64,000 nucleotides of DNA from Hyphomonadaceae bacterium. GTDB lineage: Bacteria; Pseudomonadota; Alphaproteobacteria; Caulobacterales; Hyphomonadaceae. The notes under the pieces were generated by a model that was not told the origin of the DNA, ran no database searches, and saw only the letters and a list, made by a program, of their open reading frames with translations. A program made the position numbers and the translations under genes. Of this stretch, positions 1-8,460 are shown piece after piece; positions within the stretch are counted from its first letter, which is position 1, and every line of letters begins with the position of its first letter. The DNA is taken from NCBI GenBank assembly GCA_028285145.1, contig JANQQC010000043.1, positions 1-64,000 of the forward strand, given 5' to 3'.

Positions 1-391
1 ACAGCGCGAAACACCGCGGCGTGCGGGGACGGCTTGCGCCGAACATCGCATTCACTCTTTCAGCGAGGCGCAGCGTCGTCTCCGCACGGGCTCTTCATAC
101 TACCCGGACGCGGGAACGCGGGCCGGGCGGTGGCGCAGGCCCACCCTCACGCGTCACCTTCGACCGCGCAGCGGTCTGAGGGCCCATCTCTGGAGCTGTC
201 AGATTGCACGAGTGGGCGACGCCAGAGCTGGGCCCCCAGATGAGCTTATGCTCATCGGGGGTGACGCAGGCCGAGAGATCGCAATTGAAGGAGAACCACA
301 GCCCTGAGCCGTTCTCGGCTAGTTCGCCTCGAACCATGTGAGGCCGAAGGCCGATACGGAAGCAAACAAAACTTCCGCGAGCAAACTCAAA
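1..391. other. Gene-poor region with strong inverted repeats
   Basis: No gene I recognise lies here. On the minus strand an 80-codon frame (337 to 95, ATG start) is open and has fairly GC-rich third positions, but its product resembles nothing I know and its C-terminal third is Pro/Arg-rich. The sequence is rich in inverted repeats. A 12-bp stem with one bulged base spans 233-261 (core GATGAGC TTAT GCTCATC). A second long stem pairs 180-193 with 222-235 (GGGCCCA/TGGGCCC plus CTCTGG/CCAGAG). The two share bases 233-235, so they cannot both form completely. Just after the grpE stop (minus strand) CGGAAG/CTTCCG pairs across a 9-nt loop, without a T-run. This could be a small structured RNA, a small unknown gene, or the 3' region of the grpE transcript. 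It lacks the signatures I know for tmRNA, RNase P RNA or SRP RNA. Confidence 0.35.
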
Positions 392-988
392 TCAACCCTT
401 CCCTGTGCTCACCGCGACCATTGCCGCGCGTAGCACCCGGTCCCCGATTTTCCAGCCGGGCTGGAAGGGCTCGGCGATTGTGCCAGCGGGCTGGTCGGAC
501 GGGATCTGGCTGACGGCCTGATGCAGGTTTGGATCGAAGGCCGATCCGGCCGCTGCATCAATCGCAGTAACGTTGTGCCGGGCCATCACGGCGTGCAGTT
601 CCTTCTGGGTCATTTCGACCCCGCCCAGAAGGCCCCGGCCCGCGTCCGACAGTGCCTCGCGCGCTTCATCGTCGAGCGCTTCGAGCGCACGCGCCAGATT
701 GTCAGAAACCGGAAGGAGATCGCCTGCAAACTTTTCGACCGCATAGACACGCGCATCGGCCACCTGCCGCTCGGCCCGTTTGCGAACATTGTCCATCTCC
801 GCCAGTGTGCGCAGCAGCTTGTCGTTCAGTTCAGCGGCCTGGGCTTCCAGTTCGATGATCCGCTCTTCCGGCGTCGGCTCGCGTTCGATCTCTTCTGCCG
901 TACTGCCTTCCGTTTCAGGCTCGGCCGCGTCGGCGTCCTCGGCCCCGGCTTCGAACTCTTCCGGAATCGTCTCGTCAGTATCGCTCAT
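392..988 (-). CDS. grpE: GrpE, nucleotide exchange factor for DnaK
   Basis: GrpE is the cytoplasmic co-chaperone that releases ADP from DnaK. The protein (about 198 aa) has the family layout: an acidic disordered N-terminus (about 1-45), a long helical dimerisation segment (LEAQAAELNDKLLRTLAEM, about 46-100), then the C-terminal beta domain with the hallmark GSAFDPNLHQAVSQ and the terminal PGWKIGDRVLRAAMVAVS. Three in-frame starts are stacked: GTG at 994, ATG at 991, ATG at 988. I use 988 because AAGGAG (999-994) sits 5 nt before it. The hrcA stop overlaps this start region (TGA at 993-991), so translation is coupled. hrcA-grpE is a standard alphaproteobacterial pair. Confidence 0.95.
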   Translation of the reverse strand: MSDTDETIPEEFEAGAEDADAAEPETEGSTAEEIEREPTPEERIIELEAQAAELNDKLLRTLAEMDNVRKRAERQVADARVYAVEKFAGDLLPVSDNLARALEALDDEAREALSDAGRGLLGGVEMTQKELHAVMARHNVTAIDAAAGSAFDPNLHQAVSQIPSDQPAGTIAEPFQPGWKIGDRVLRAAMVAVSTGKG

Positions 989-990
989 CA

Positions 991-2073
991 TCACTCCTTA
1001 CGTCCGCCGCGGTCGATAACCTCGCCCACGACCTTCGCGGTATAGTCCACCATGGGGATCACGCGTGCATAGTTGAGCCGTGTTGGCCCGATCACGCCCA
1101 GCGCGCCGATCACCCTTCGATCGGCGTTCATATAGGGTGCGACAATCACGGAGGAACCCGATAACGGGAAAAGCCTGTTTTCCGACCCGATGAACAGCCG
1201 CACGCCTTCCGCCTCGCGTGTGGAATCCAGCACATCCAGCAGGGATTGGCGCCGCTCCATTTCCTCAAACAACTGGCGGACGCGGTCGAGGTCTTCGGCC
1301 GCCTCCGCATCTTCCAGAAGGTTGGCCCAGCCATGCACGATCAGGGCGCGTTTTTCATCCGGCCCCTCCCCCGACCAGGACGCGAGCCCCGCCGCAACAA
1401 GCGCGCTCGCCGCATTGTCGAGCTGGGCGCGCCGCGTCTTGAGTTCGGCGATGACCTCGCCGCGGGCTTCGGACAGGGTCCGGCCCTTCATGCGAGCGGC
1501 GAGGAAATTGCCAGCCTCGATCAGCGCCGTGGCGGGAAGCCCCTCTGGCAGCGCGAGCAGCCGGTTCTCGACGTCGCCATCCTCGGTTACGAGCACGCAA
1601 AGCGCCTCGCGGCTCCCGAGCGGCACGAACTCGACATGGCGCACCGGCGCATCCCGTGTCGGGGAGGCGACCAGCCCGGCCCCACCGGCCAGCCCGGACA
1701 GGATCGAAGAGGCTTCGTTCAGAACGCCAGGAAGGTCGCGGCCGGCGGACTGCAAGCGCGCATCTACAATCGCGCGGTCGGCATCGGAAGGTTCTCCCAG
1801 TTCGAGAAAACCATCCACGAAAAGCCGCAGACCCTGATAGGTCGGACGACGGCCGGCGCTGACATGCGGGGACTCCAGAAGGCCAAGCTCGGTCAGGTCC
1901 GCCATCACATTGCGAATAGAGGCAGGCGACAGTGAAATCGGTCCTTTTGACAGCGTCCGCGAGCCAACCGGCTCGCCCGTCTCCAGATATGCCTCGACGA
2001 TCTGCTGGAATATGCCGCGCGAACGCGCGTCCAGAGATTGCAGTAGAGAGCCGGTTTCAGGCGACGTTGTCAT
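991..2073 (-). CDS. hrcA: HrcA, heat-inducible transcription repressor
   Basis: HrcA represses chaperone genes by binding CIRCE operators and needs GroEL to stay active. The N-terminal winged-helix region is clear (VEAYLETGEPVGSRTLSK, then SPASIRNVMADLTELGLLE and SAGRRPTYQGLRLFVDGFL), followed by the GAF-like inserted core and a C-terminus with the conserved RVIGALGVIGPTRLNYARVI. I chose ATG 2073 (MTTSPETG, about 360 aa) because family members begin shortly before the LDARSRGIF segment; an in-frame ATG at 2109 would add 12 residues. Neither has a good Shine-Dalgarno sequence. I looked for a CIRCE repeat (TTAGCACTC-N9-GAGTGCTAA) upstream and did not find one, so the gene does not appear to repress itself through a consensus operator here. 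Confidence 0.93.
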   Translation of the reverse strand: MTTSPETGSLLQSLDARSRGIFQQIVEAYLETGEPVGSRTLSKGPISLSPASIRNVMADLTELGLLESPHVSAGRRPTYQGLRLFVDGFLELGEPSDADRAIVDARLQSAGRDLPGVLNEASSILSGLAGGAGLVASPTRDAPVRHVEFVPLGSREALCVLVTEDGDVENRLLALPEGLPATALIEAGNFLAARMKGRTLSEARGEVIAELKTRRAQLDNAASALVAAGLASWSGEGPDEKRALIVHGWANLLEDAEAAEDLDRVRQLFEEMERRQSLLDVLDSTREAEGVRLFIGSENRLFPLSGSSVIVAPYMNADRRVIGALGVIGPTRLNYARVIPMVDYTAKVVGEVIDRGGRKE

Positions 2074-2152
2074 GGGCCGATATGTATTCGCTGGCGCGTC
2101 AGCATTCAATTAGCGCTTGGCGGTCTGGCTGCTTTCCGCTTGGGTGTAGATC

Positions 2153-3484
2153 ATGACGACGGAACGCCGCCGCCTCACCCTGACGCAAGCCCTCGCCTTC
2201 GCCTCGATCGGAGTCCCGCTCGCAGCCGTCGGATTACCGATGGCGGTGTTCATCGCGCCCTTCTATGCCGACCAGATGGGCCTCGGCGCAGCGGTGACCG
2301 GCCTTATCTTCATGTGCCTGCGCTTCTGGGATCTCGCCACCGACCCGATCATGGGGTGGTTGGTGGATACACGCCCCTCCAGATGGGGCCGGGTCAGCCA
2401 CTGGCTGGCAACCGCCGTGCCCATTCTGGCGATTGCCGCCTTTTTTCTCTACATGCCCGGGCAGCCGCCCGTTGGCCCGCTCTATGTTGTGTTCTGGCTG
2501 ACGGCTTTTTATGTCGGCATCACGATGCTTTACACACCGCATCAGGCCTGGGTGCCGACCATTGCCAGCGACTATGATGACCGCTCACGTATGTTCATGT
2601 GGCGCGAGATCGTCTCCACGGCGACCCTGCTCTCCCTGCTCGCCCTGCCGACCATTCTTTCCCAGACACTCGGCTTTGACCGGCACCAGCAGATCGCCGT
2701 GATGGGCATCATCCTCATCGTCTCATTGCCGATTACTGTGGGCCTTGCCCTGCGACTCGTCCCCGATCCTCCACCGAAGGCGGATCACCCAAAGTCAGAT
2801 TTCAGCCCACAGGCCATTCGCAAGGCCTTCCGCAACAGCGCGCTCTGGCGCGTGCTCGCGATCGAGATCTTTGTCGGCATCGCCATCGCAGGAACCGCCG
2901 GCATGTTCCTGTTCACGGCCGAGTGGGTGTTTGGGGTTGTCGACCTCGCCCCGGTCGTCCTGATGGCGCATTTCGTCGCCGGGTTCGCGGCAATGCCAGT
3001 GTGGACATGGTTTTCGAAACGCAGCGAGAAACACCTGGCCCTGCGCGCGGTCTGCTTCTGGTCGGCGGCAACCTACCTGCTCTACATCCCACTCGCCCAG
3101 ATTGGCGGCTTCTGGCCGCTAATGATCGCGGCGCTGGTTAGTGGCTTCGGGTATGGCGCGCCCTTTATTCTGGTGCGGTCGATGATGGCGGATGTCATTG
3201 AGCGGGAAACAGCGCGCTCGGGTGAAGCACGATCCGGGCTTTACTACTCCATGCTGTCCGGAGCCTACAAAACCGGAGCCAGCTTCGCGATCGGTATCCC
3301 CTACCTCTTGCTGGGCCTGATTGTCGGGTTTGTCCCAGACGCAGACAATGATGCAGACGTCGTCCGCGGACTACTGATCACATTTGTGGGGGTGCCGCTC
3401 GTGGCCTACACAACGGCCGGGCTAATTGCCGGGCGCTACCCGCTTACGCGCGCCGTGCAGGCCGAATTGAATTCATCGTCCTGA
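2153..3484 (+). CDS. MFS transporter of the GPH (MelB-like) cation:sugar symporter family
   Basis: This is a 443-aa inner-membrane protein with about 12 hydrophobic segments. The loop between helices 2 and 3 reads RFWDLATDPIMGWLVDTR followed by RWGR, which is the glycoside-pentoside-hexuronide family signature (conserved Asp pairs as in MelB). The substrate cannot be read from sequence; family members carry sugars, glycosides or uronides with Na+ or H+, and many marine alphaproteobacterial relatives are unassigned. The gene stands alone, divergent from hrcA with an 80-bp gap and convergent with the Tad genes (15-bp gap). It is part of a roughly 4-kb block that separates hrcA from rph, genes that are close neighbours in many alphaproteobacteria. 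Confidence 0.85.
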   Translation: MTTERRRLTLTQALAFASIGVPLAAVGLPMAVFIAPFYADQMGLGAAVTGLIFMCLRFWDLATDPIMGWLVDTRPSRWGRVSHWLATAVPILAIAAFFLYMPGQPPVGPLYVVFWLTAFYVGITMLYTPHQAWVPTIASDYDDRSRMFMWREIVSTATLLSLLALPTILSQTLGFDRHQQIAVMGIILIVSLPITVGLALRLVPDPPPKADHPKSDFSPQAIRKAFRNSALWRVLAIEIFVGIAIAGTAGMFLFTAEWVFGVVDLAPVVLMAHFVAGFAAMPVWTWFSKRSEKHLALRAVCFWSAATYLLYIPLAQIGGFWPLMIAALVSGFGYGAPFILVRSMMADVIERETARSGEARSGLYYSMLSGAYKTGASFAIGIPYLLLGLIVGFVPDADNDADVVRGLLITFVGVPLVAYTTAGLIAGRYPLTRAVQAELNSSS

Positions 3485-3499
3485 AGCCGAAGCGTTCTC

Positions 3500-4111
3500 C
3501 TAAGGCGAATAGGTGATCGGATTGCCCGAAGAGTCGTAATAGGTCACTTCCGTCACGAAGCGTGGGCGCCTGACCGACGTTCGCACGATCGGAACATTCG
3601 TGGGCAGGCCCATAGTCGCGAACTTCGGATCGTAGACGCCCTTCACCTCAACGAGGATCATGGACTCGCCTTCCGCAATCGGCGGCAAATCGTAGGCGGC
3701 CAAATCGCTCGTCTCCAGTTCATTGCCGGGGACGTTCGTCTGGCTCCAGATGACCGCTTCAGTCACTTCAGGGTCTGACGGGCTCGCCTCTACCGGATTG
3801 ATCACGCTAGTAATCGAAAAACTGTGGGTTGCAGGAGACGCTGTCCAGCGCGACATCAAAGCGTTACCCGTTACAAAAATTGCATCTCGCTGCGCGTCGT
3901 CCATGTCCAGAACCCGGGTGGACAGATCCGACAACGTCACAGCTGCCACTGTTGCCTGTCGCGCAGCACGTGCGGTGTCGAAAGCGGCGACCACGCCGAG
4001 AAAAATCAGCATTAGGCCAGGTACGATCAACGCAAACTGCATCGCCGCGACACCGCGCGTATTACGCTTGAAGCGCTGCAGCCTGGCCAGAACGGGTTGA
4101 AAGTGCCGCAT
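3500..4111 (-). CDS. TadE/TadG-type pseudopilin-like protein
   Basis: A 203-aa protein with one N-terminal membrane helix (IVPGLMLIFLGVVAAFDTA) preceded by RGVAAMQFA, which resembles the prepilin processing site of TadE-like proteins (Gly, then a residue equivalent to Glu5; here Gln). The rest is extracytoplasmic and not otherwise recognisable. Family role: minor pseudopilin or assembly component of Tad/Flp pili. The start is ATG 4111, which shares its A with the TGA of the upstream tadE-like gene (TGATG), so the two are translationally coupled. It is the last of three consecutive Tad-type genes on this strand. Confidence 0.75.
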   Translation of the reverse strand: MRHFQPVLARLQRFKRNTRGVAAMQFALIVPGLMLIFLGVVAAFDTARAARQATVAAVTLSDLSTRVLDMDDAQRDAIFVTGNALMSRWTASPATHSFSITSVINPVEASPSDPEVTEAVIWSQTNVPGNELETSDLAAYDLPPIAEGESMILVEVKGVYDPKFATMGLPTNVPIVRTSVRRPRFVTEVTYYDSSGNPITYSP

Positions 4112-4632
4112 CAGAACGGCTCGTTCATGAAGGCTGTAGAGGACACCAGCTGGAAACGACCAGTATCTGTTTTGCCGAGCGCCAGCCCGACACCGAGGCC
4201 CGGCGTCATGACTTCCGTCGTCACACACACTCTCATGAACATGATCTGGCTGTCCGCACCCGTGGAGTAGGTTACCGTCGGCGTGAAGGTTGAGTCTGAT
4301 GAATCAAGACACTCAACCGCTGTGGTAGGTGGCGAACTGAAATCGCTGATGACCGTTGTTTCAACGTTGATGTTATTAATGCAGTCACTGAACACGAAGG
4401 CTTCGTTGCAGATCGCGGCCTCGAGCGCTGCCTTGGTCGGTGCCTGACCGGTATAGATCTGACGAGATGCCTTTGCGACGGCTTCATCAAGGATAGCGGT
4501 CTTGGCCATCATCCAGCCGGTCTCCAGCATGGAGAAGAGAAGCGCGAAGAAGATCGGCCCCACCATTGCGAACTCGACCGCCGTGGCTCCGTTCTCGCTG
4601 CGCCAGAATGGCTTGAATAGATCCTTCCTCAT
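4111..4632 (-). CDS. TadE-like pseudopilin
   Basis: A 173-aa protein with the TadE signature at the N-terminus: NGATAVEFAMVGPIFFALL, i.e. a prepilin peptidase site (G/ATAVEF) followed by one hydrophobic helix. The remainder (about 130 residues) has several cysteines (CNEAFVFSDC, VECLD, RVCVTTE) that could form disulphides outside the inner membrane. TadE-like pseudopilins are processed by the TadV peptidase and support Flp pilus assembly. The gene lies 6 nt after the vWA-containing tadG-like gene and overlaps the following one by 1 nt, so the three form an operon. The core Tad machinery (CpaF/TadA ATPase, RcpA secretin, TadB/C) is not in this window. Confidence 0.85.
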   Translation of the reverse strand: MRKDLFKPFWRSENGATAVEFAMVGPIFFALLFSMLETGWMMAKTAILDEAVAKASRQIYTGQAPTKAALEAAICNEAFVFSDCINNINVETTVISDFSSPPTTAVECLDSSDSTFTPTVTYSTGADSQIMFMRVCVTTEVMTPGLGVGLALGKTDTGRFQLVSSTAFMNEPF

Positions 4633-4638
4633 CGCGCC

Positions 4639-6072
4639 TTACCCTGTGATCCGGAGGGCATTCACCGACGCGGCAATGGAGTCGAAAGCCGACTGAATAT
4701 CGAGCGATTCCACATGGTAGTATTTGCTGCCATCAGATGCGCAATATTGCAGCATGCTGTCAGGCAGGGAGCCCGCCGAAATCTGGAACCCAATCGTGTA
4801 CACGACCGCACCATCGGCCTGAGCGTCATCGCAAACACGCTTGAAGTAACCAACGGCCTTGTTCGTAGTCGCAGGGGTTGAGGCCCCTCCCCTATCAACG
4901 ATTTCTTGCTGGTTATTGTTATTGCCACTGTTACCAGAGCCAGCACCGTCCGCGACGTTGTTCGATCGATTGGTGTGGGTGTTGTACTCTGTATAGTCCT
5001 GAGGTCGGAATTGGTCTGTGATACCACCGTCCGTCATGACAACCAGCACTTTCAGCGTGTCGTCATCGTAGTCTGCAGGCCGATCAGCGAAGTCGCCGTC
5101 AAAGTAGCCTTTCCACTTCGGTGACAACGCCTTAAGGCCCCACATGGCACCAATGTCCATGCCGGTGCCGTCGGACAATGTCATGCCGTTGATATGGTCG
5201 ATCAGATCGGTCTCATTATTCGAGTTCATGAACATGCCGCTATTGTCGAGTGGGCACCACGGATTGAAGTTGTTCCACTTCCAGAAGTGCGGCACCTGAC
5301 CGCGCGAGTTCACCGGGATGAGATCGTCGCTGAAGTCGACGCTACGATATTCGATACAGTTGTCACCATCGGTGAACCGAAATGTCTCGTTCACGACATT
5401 TGAGCCGATATTGTAATTCGTCTTCGTCGGATTCAGGAGCGTGCCTGCAACAGTGGGCGTGTAGTCGTCGAAGAGATCCGACCCAATGTTCACAGTACCA
5501 CCGAAAGGGATAATGCTAATGGAGGTGACGTCCGTGGAGTCATCGTCGAGCATTTCATCGATAAAGTTGGCGGCTGCGTCCTTCAGATTGGTAATCCGCG
5601 TACCTCTCATGGACGATGAGATGTCCAGTACGAGCGCAATCTCGACATTGGTAATGCTCTGCGTGGCCGAGGAACTCGCAAACACAGGCATTGTCTCGAT
5701 CCCGAAAAGGCCGAGGAAGTAAGTATCGATGTGACCTTCGGCGGTGATCGTCACCGTCTTCGAGTTCAGCGCAACGGTATTGGTGACAGATACATTCAAC
5801 GTACTCAGAAAATCCGGACGTCTTACGAGGTTGGAGTCGATGAACTCCTCAACCACGGTTTCAACATCGGAGCTGTTATTGAGGTTGGCCGCGGCCAGCG
5901 CTGCGCTGTCGATCGACGCGCGCAGCTGACTCGACATGGTCGTTGCACGAATAACATCCACACCACCACCGAGAATTCCGAGCAACGGTATGATGGTCAG
6001 CGCTGTGATGATCGCGATATTGCCGCGTCTGTTTTTCAAGAACCTGGAAAACACAACTTCACCCCAAGACAT
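4639..6072 (-). CDS. TadG-like pilus-associated protein with von Willebrand factor A domain
   Basis: A 477-aa protein. The N-terminus carries RRGNIAIITALTIIPLLGIL, the TadG/TadE-type membrane anchor with a possible processing Gly, followed by the GGVDVIRA segment typical of TadG (pilus_Flp region). A vWA domain follows, with a metal-binding MIDAS motif DISSS near residue 148 and VVMTDG further on; such domains bind ligands or other proteins through a metal ion. Residues about 365-391 form an Asn/Gly/Ser-rich stretch (NNVADGAGSGNSGNNNNQQ), probably an exposed loop. The start ATG at 6072 has no clear ribosome-binding site and is the least certain part. Base composition looks poorer in GC than in the flanking housekeeping genes, which fits accessory or transferred DNA. 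Confidence 0.85.
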   Translation of the reverse strand: MSWGEVVFSRFLKNRRGNIAIITALTIIPLLGILGGGVDVIRATTMSSQLRASIDSAALAAANLNNSSDVETVVEEFIDSNLVRRPDFLSTLNVSVTNTVALNSKTVTITAEGHIDTYFLGLFGIETMPVFASSSATQSITNVEIALVLDISSSMRGTRITNLKDAAANFIDEMLDDDSTDVTSISIIPFGGTVNIGSDLFDDYTPTVAGTLLNPTKTNYNIGSNVVNETFRFTDGDNCIEYRSVDFSDDLIPVNSRGQVPHFWKWNNFNPWCPLDNSGMFMNSNNETDLIDHINGMTLSDGTGMDIGAMWGLKALSPKWKGYFDGDFADRPADYDDDTLKVLVVMTDGGITDQFRPQDYTEYNTHTNRSNNVADGAGSGNSGNNNNQQEIVDRGGASTPATTNKAVGYFKRVCDDAQADGAVVYTIGFQISAGSLPDSMLQYCASDGSKYYHVESLDIQSAFDSIAASVNALRITG

Positions 6073-6236
6073 AATTCATCAGGCGCGAGACGTACCAAAT
6101 ATAGATTTCCAACTTCTTGCTTTGTCCTTGAAAATTCGCCGGTTTTCTTAAGATCTCAGCAACAGTTGGAGATCTGTTCGGCACTGGACAACCGCTCGGA
6201 TTTGCGCAAACGGTCTGCCCAGCAAAAGGACCCCTC

Positions 6237-6962
6237 ATGACCAATTTTGAGCGCCCCTCGGGCCGCACCGCCGATCAGCTTCGCGACGTTGTTCTGGAGA
6301 CGGGCGTTACCCGCTATGCGGAAGGCTCCTGCCTAGCCAAATTCGGGCATACCCACGTGCTTTGCACGGCCAGCTGGCAGGACAATGTGCCTGGCTGGAT
6401 GCGCGGCCGTGGCTCTGGCTGGGTCACCGGCGAATACGGCATGCTGCCGCGCGCAACGCACACACGCGGGCGGCGGGAGGCGGCCGCCGGCAAGCAGTCA
6501 GGACGGACGCAGGAAATCCAGCGCCTGATCGGACGGTCGCTCCGGTCCGTGGTCGATCTCAACGCGCTTGGCGAAAACCAGATCACCATCGACTGCGACG
6601 TCATCCAGGCCGATGGCGGAACTCGGACAGCGTCGATTACCGGTGGCTTCGTGGCGCTGGCTCTCGCCTGTAAATACCTGCGTAAGGAGGGCGTGATCGA
6701 GCGCGATCCGATCGTCAAACAGGCCGCTGCGATTTCCGTCGGTCTCTTCAAGGATACGCCCGTTCTGGACCTCGACTATCCCGAAGACTCTGGCGGTGAA
6801 GGCGACATGAATGTCGTTATGAGTTCAGATGGCGACTTCATCGAGATTCAGGGGACCGGCGAAGAACGCCCGATGACGCGTGCTGAGGTCGAGGAAATGA
6901 TGCGGCTCGCGGAAAAGGGCTGCAGCGAGTTGTTCGAGGCCCAAAGGCAGGCCATCGGTTAG
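6237..6962 (+). CDS. rph: Ribonuclease PH
   Basis: RNase PH is the phosphorolytic 3'-to-5' exoribonuclease that trims tRNA 3' ends. The 241-aa length is typical, and the sequence is diagnostic from the start: [13 protein letters not shown], then [35 protein letters not shown] (phosphate-binding Arg region), [19 protein letters not shown] and the C-terminal [20 protein letters not shown]. The ATG at 6237 follows AAAGGA with 6 nt spacing. It starts a + strand run interrupted by the opposite-strand XRE/DUF2975 pair before rdgB and hemW; in many alphaproteobacteria rph, rdgB and hemW are directly adjacent. Confidence 0.97.
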   Translation: MTNFERPSGRTADQLRDVVLETGVTRYAEGSCLAKFGHTHVLCTASWQDNVPGWMRGRGSGWVTGEYGMLPRATHTRGRREAAAGKQSGRTQEIQRLIGRSLRSVVDLNALGENQITIDCDVIQADGGTRTASITGGFVALALACKYLRKEGVIERDPIVKQAAAISVGLFKDTPVLDLDYPEDSGGEGDMNVVMSSDGDFIEIQGTGEERPMTRAEVEEMMRLAEKGCSELFEAQRQAIG

Positions 6963-6965
6963 AGG

Positions 6966-7205
6966 CTACTGAGCCGCCAGGTTTCCGGATCGCTCCTCGT
7001 CTTCATCATCGAAAACGAGAATATCGCCAGGCTGGCAGTCGAGCTCGCGGCAGAGCGCTTCGAGCGTGGAGAACCGGACGGCCTTGGCTTTGCCGGTCTT
7101 CAGGATGGAGAGGTTGGCAAGTGTGACGCCGACACGTTCTGACAACTCTGTCAGGGACATGCGGCGGTCGAGGAGGACCCTGTCAAGGGTAACGCGGATA
7201 GCCAT
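6966..7205 (-). CDS. Small XRE-family (HTH_26/YozG-like) transcription regulator
   Basis: A 79-aa DNA-binding protein made almost entirely of one Cro/C1-type helix-turn-helix: RMSLTELSERVGVTLANLSI (helices 2-3), then a third helix region STLEALCRELDCQPGDIL and a short acidic tail. This compact type (YozG-like) is regularly paired with DUF2975 membrane proteins, as here: the DUF2975 gene is immediately upstream with a 9-nt gap, and GGAGG overlapping the gap gives this gene a strong ribosome-binding site 5 nt before ATG 7205. It probably regulates its own operon; the target and signal are unknown. It converges with rph, whose stop lies 3 nt away. Confidence 0.88.
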   Translation of the reverse strand: MAIRVTLDRVLLDRRMSLTELSERVGVTLANLSILKTGKAKAVRFSTLEALCRELDCQPGDILVFDDEDEERSGNLAAQ

Positions 7206-7214
7206 GTCTACCTC

Positions 7215-7745
7215 CTATATGGTCATCTTCTGGTCCTCGCGCAGGCGTGTTCCTTCCCGGAACACCTGCGAGAGGACGAAGAGCGCGATGACCGAGGCCC
7301 ACGCGGCAAGACTTGGCGCGAGCCGAAGGTCACCTCCAAGATCGAAAGAAGCGCGCAGCACCAGAACGGTGGCGTAGCGTGCAAGTTCCATGATGGCGAT
7401 CGCAATTGCGATCCGCGACAGGCGGGGCGCATTCTCAGGAACGAAGGGGTCCCCCTCTGCGAGGGTGGATAGAATATGGCGCAGCTGCACGCAGATATAG
7501 ACAAGCCCCGGCAACATCACCGCCAGTGCCGCAAGGGCCCCGACGAGTTGGCCAGCCGACATATCCTCGGCATAGACATCCCCGCCCGGAATGGCCATTT
7601 CACCGCCATTGAGGCTTGCTGCGAGCCCCATCCCGATAAGGATGAAAAACAGAGTTCCGAAGATCACGGCCACCCAGATGACCACGCTCATCACGGTGGA
7701 CAGGATTGCTGCCATGGAGTTTTCAGGTCGTGTCGTCATGGACAT
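7215..7745 (-). CDS. DUF2975 family membrane protein
   Basis: A 176-aa inner-membrane protein with four predicted helices, about 12-35, 58-80, 105-128 and 138-160 (VMSVVIWVAVIFGTLFFILI; GALAALAVMLPGLVYICVQL; the last ending FVLSQVFREGTRLREDQKM). The C-terminal FREGTRLREDQ and the downstream partner encoding a YozG-like XRE regulator match the DUF2975/HTH two-gene module. By analogy with other integral-membrane/XRE pairs the membrane protein may control or sense something for the regulator, but no function is proven. ATG 7745 is used; a second ATG at 7739 is equally possible. The gene is divergent from rdgB with about 110 bp between them, an AT-rich stretch that must hold both promoters. Confidence 0.8.
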   Translation of the reverse strand: MSMTTRPENSMAAILSTVMSVVIWVAVIFGTLFFILIGMGLAASLNGGEMAIPGGDVYAEDMSAGQLVGALAALAVMLPGLVYICVQLRHILSTLAEGDPFVPENAPRLSRIAIAIAIMELARYATVLVLRASFDLGGDLRLAPSLAAWASVIALFVLSQVFREGTRLREDQKMTI

Positions 7746-7854
7746 CCAGCTTGATTACAGGCTCTGAGGGTCAATCTATTCACCAAACCACAGAATCTTT
7801 CTCGTTTAACGATAATACTGTTCACGACTAAAGCAAGATTGGAGCCGCATTCGG

Positions 7855-8460
7855 ATGATAAAGCGTAAACTTCAGCCCGGGCCGCTTGTGGCTGCGACGC
7901 ACAATGCAGGCAAGGTACGTGAGCTGAAGGACCTGTTTGAGCCAGCCGGACTGGTTGTGCGCTCCGCCATCGAGCTTGGGCTCGACGAGCCGGAGGAGAC
8001 CGAGATGACCTTCACCGGAAACGCGCTCCTGAAAGCTCGCGCAGCGGCGATCGCAACCGGCGAGCCGGCCCTCTCGGACGATAGCGGCCTGTCAGTGACC
8101 GCACTTGGCGGGCAGCCAGGCATCTACTCGGCGCGGTGGGCCGGTGAACCACGCGACTTCGGGCGAGCCATGGAGAAGGTGCAAGCAGCGCTGAATGATA
8201 TCGGTGCTGAAGACCGCAGCGCGAAATTCGTCTGCGCGCTCGCGGTCGTGTGGCCCGATGGCGAGGAGGTCGTGTTCGAAGGCGAAGTTCATGGCACGCT
8301 TGTCTGGCCCCCACGCGGCGACCGCGGCTTCGGCTATGACCCCATGTTCGTTGCGACCGGGAAGTCCGTCACATTCGGAGAGATGGACCCGGCCAAGAAG
8401 CACGGCATGAGTCATCGCGCGGATGCTTTCAAAAAATTGCGGGCCGCGTTGCTGCCGTGA
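7855..8460 (+). CDS. rdgB: RdgB/HAM1 non-canonical purine NTP pyrophosphatase
   Basis: This enzyme hydrolyses dITP, ITP and XTP to monophosphates, keeping deaminated purines out of DNA and RNA. The 201-aa protein has all family motifs: [14 protein letters not shown] at the N-terminus (nucleotide binding), [23 protein letters not shown] (catalytic Asp region written in parts: DDSGL and GIYSARWAG), GFGYDPMF, and the C-terminal [16 protein letters not shown] lies about 10 nt before ATG 7855. The stop overlaps the GTG start of hemW by 3 nt (GTGA), so both are made from one transcript. Confidence 0.96.
   Translation: MIKRKLQPGPLVAATHNAGKVRELKDLFEPAGLVVRSAIELGLDEPEETEMTFTGNALLKARAAAIATGEPALSDDSGLSVTALGGQPGIYSARWAGEPRDFGRAMEKVQAALNDIGAEDRSAKFVCALAVVWPDGEEVVFEGEVHGTLVWPPRGDRGFGYDPMFVATGKSVTFGEMDPAKKHGMSHRADAFKKLRAALLP

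Noticed and set aside
1..391. tmRNA, RNase P RNA, SRP RNA or a tRNA
   Set aside because: None of their conserved sequence signatures (tag frame, GAGGAAAGTCC, GGAAGCAGC, T-loop with acceptor stem) is present.
2074..2152. CIRCE operator before hrcA
   Set aside because: No TTAGCACTC-N9-GAGTGCTAA-like repeat can be found; a TTAGCGC fragment lies there but has no partner.
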